This document shows, piece by piece, positions 6,552 to 6,977 of a DNA stretch of 6,977 nt. Source of the stretch: an uncultured Bacteroidia bacterium. Its GTDB lineage: Bacteria > Bacteroidota > Bacteroidia > Bacteroidales > UBA932. The DNA lies in the NCBI GenBank assembly GCA_902795785.1, contig CADBMK010000100.1, positions 1 through 6,977 on the forward strand, in the 5' to 3' direction. The position numbers were made by a program, and so were the translations under genes. The notes below the pieces were generated by a model that did no database searches, was not told the DNA's origin, and worked only from the letters and a program-made list of their open reading frames with translations. Every line of letters begins with the position of its first letter. Within the stretch, counting starts at the first letter, position 1.

Positions 6552-6977
6552 TTACTTTATGTTATAAAATTCAAATCCCATCATTTCTGCAAAGTCCTGA
6601 AGCTGCGCGCGGTAGTCTCCGTCCACGATTGCGTAGTGCTGTGTGGCTCCAATGCGGAGAATCTTCTCGAAGAGTTCCTTTGCCGGTACTTCCGGACGGA
6701 AGATTGTGTGGCTGTATGTTGCAAGCAGGTGCTTGATCTTGCTCTGAGGAGTATCCTTAGGGTCGAGGCTCTCTGCCATGAAGGTGATAAGCTTATACTT
6801 TCCGTCCTCCTCGTAAAGACCTGCCACGGTTTTCATTCCAGGGCTGAAGCGATACCAAGCGAACGGCGCTCCGGCATATTTCCAGGAAGTCTTGGCAAAG
6901 CGTACGTCACGGGAAATGACCACGTTGTCCTGCCAATTTGGATCGTTATGGTCGTTAGGACCTGCGTGTCCGCCGGC
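6552..6977 (-). CDS. L-fucose/L-arabinose isomerase family protein, C-terminal fragment
   Basis: The minus-strand frame is open from the window edge to a TAA at 6552-6554, giving the last 141 residues; the start lies beyond base 6977. An apparent start at 6923 is a GTG valine inside this frame, not a start, because AGGHAGPNDHNDPNWQDN precedes it in frame. The C-terminal pattern, HTIFRPEVPAKELFEKIL and then GATQHYAIVDGDYRAQLQDFAEMMGFEF (split over fragment residues 89-137), resembles the end of L-fucose and L-arabinose isomerase family proteins, where a conserved His precedes a strand and an acidic helix ending in a G.E. motif. These enzymes interconvert aldoses and ketoses using a metal ion. 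Only the end is visible, so the exact sugar, and even the subfamily, are uncertain. It is four bases upstream of the mannose-6-phosphate isomerase-like gene, clearly in one operon. Confidence 0.6.
   Translation of the reverse strand, partial: AGGHAGPNDHNDPNWQDNVVISRDVRFAKTSWKYAGAPFAWYRFSPGMKTVAGLYEEDGKYKLITFMAESLDPKDTPQSKIKHLLATYSHTIFRPEVPAKELFEKILRIGATQHYAIVDGDYRAQLQDFAEMMGFEFYNIK

Noticed and set aside
6921..6923. GTG as the start of the last minus-strand gene
   Set aside because: The frame stays open to the window edge with plausible protein sequence, so this is an internal valine codon.

Overview
The window looks like chromosomal DNA of a Bacteroidota bacterium, probably of order Bacteroidales. 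This is inferred from three things: the promoter-like boxes of the form TAnnTTTG in the one real intergenic region, weak or absent Shine-Dalgarno sequences with A/T-rich leaders, and the gene families present. The families include a long two-part class I mannose-6-phosphate isomerase that I associate with this group. Genes are tightly packed, there is no stretch over 300 bases without a gene, and I see no mobile element, CRISPR array, tRNA or rRNA.

Layout: (1) Bases 1-121 carry the last 39 codons of an FKBP-type peptidyl-prolyl isomerase on the plus strand. (2) Bases 118-2525 are a minus-strand cluster read in the order YitT-like membrane protein, YqeY (GatB-related) protein, bile acid:sodium symporter family (BASS) transporter. 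The gaps are 29 and 9 bases, so it is probably one transcript. (3) Bases 2526-2609 form an 84-base divergent promoter region with one TAnnTTTG box facing each way. (4) Bases 2610-3944 are a plus-strand amino acid (alanine/glycine):cation symporter. (5) Bases 3910-6977 are a second minus-strand cluster read in the order sugar isomerase (5' part outside the window), 623-residue class I mannose-6-phosphate isomerase-like protein, ROK-family sugar kinase. The first gap is 4 bases and the second junction overlaps by 26 bases, so these three are very likely co-transcribed and translationally coupled.

How the genes work together: the second cluster reads as a sugar-catabolic module. An aldose-ketose isomerase, a sugar kinase and a phospho-sugar isomerase could together carry a free hexose or deoxy-hexose into central metabolism, but the substrate cannot be read from the sequence. 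The three membrane proteins (BASS, YitT, alanine/glycine symporter) share a locus, but nothing shows a common pathway. Both convergent gene pairs overlap at their 3' ends (4 and 35 bases) with no visible terminator hairpin.

I see no clearly new system. The points most worth a second look are the enlarged isomerase with a kinase-like but Walker-A-less N-terminal half, its partner ROK kinase without the family's zinc site, and the overlapping convergent 3' ends.
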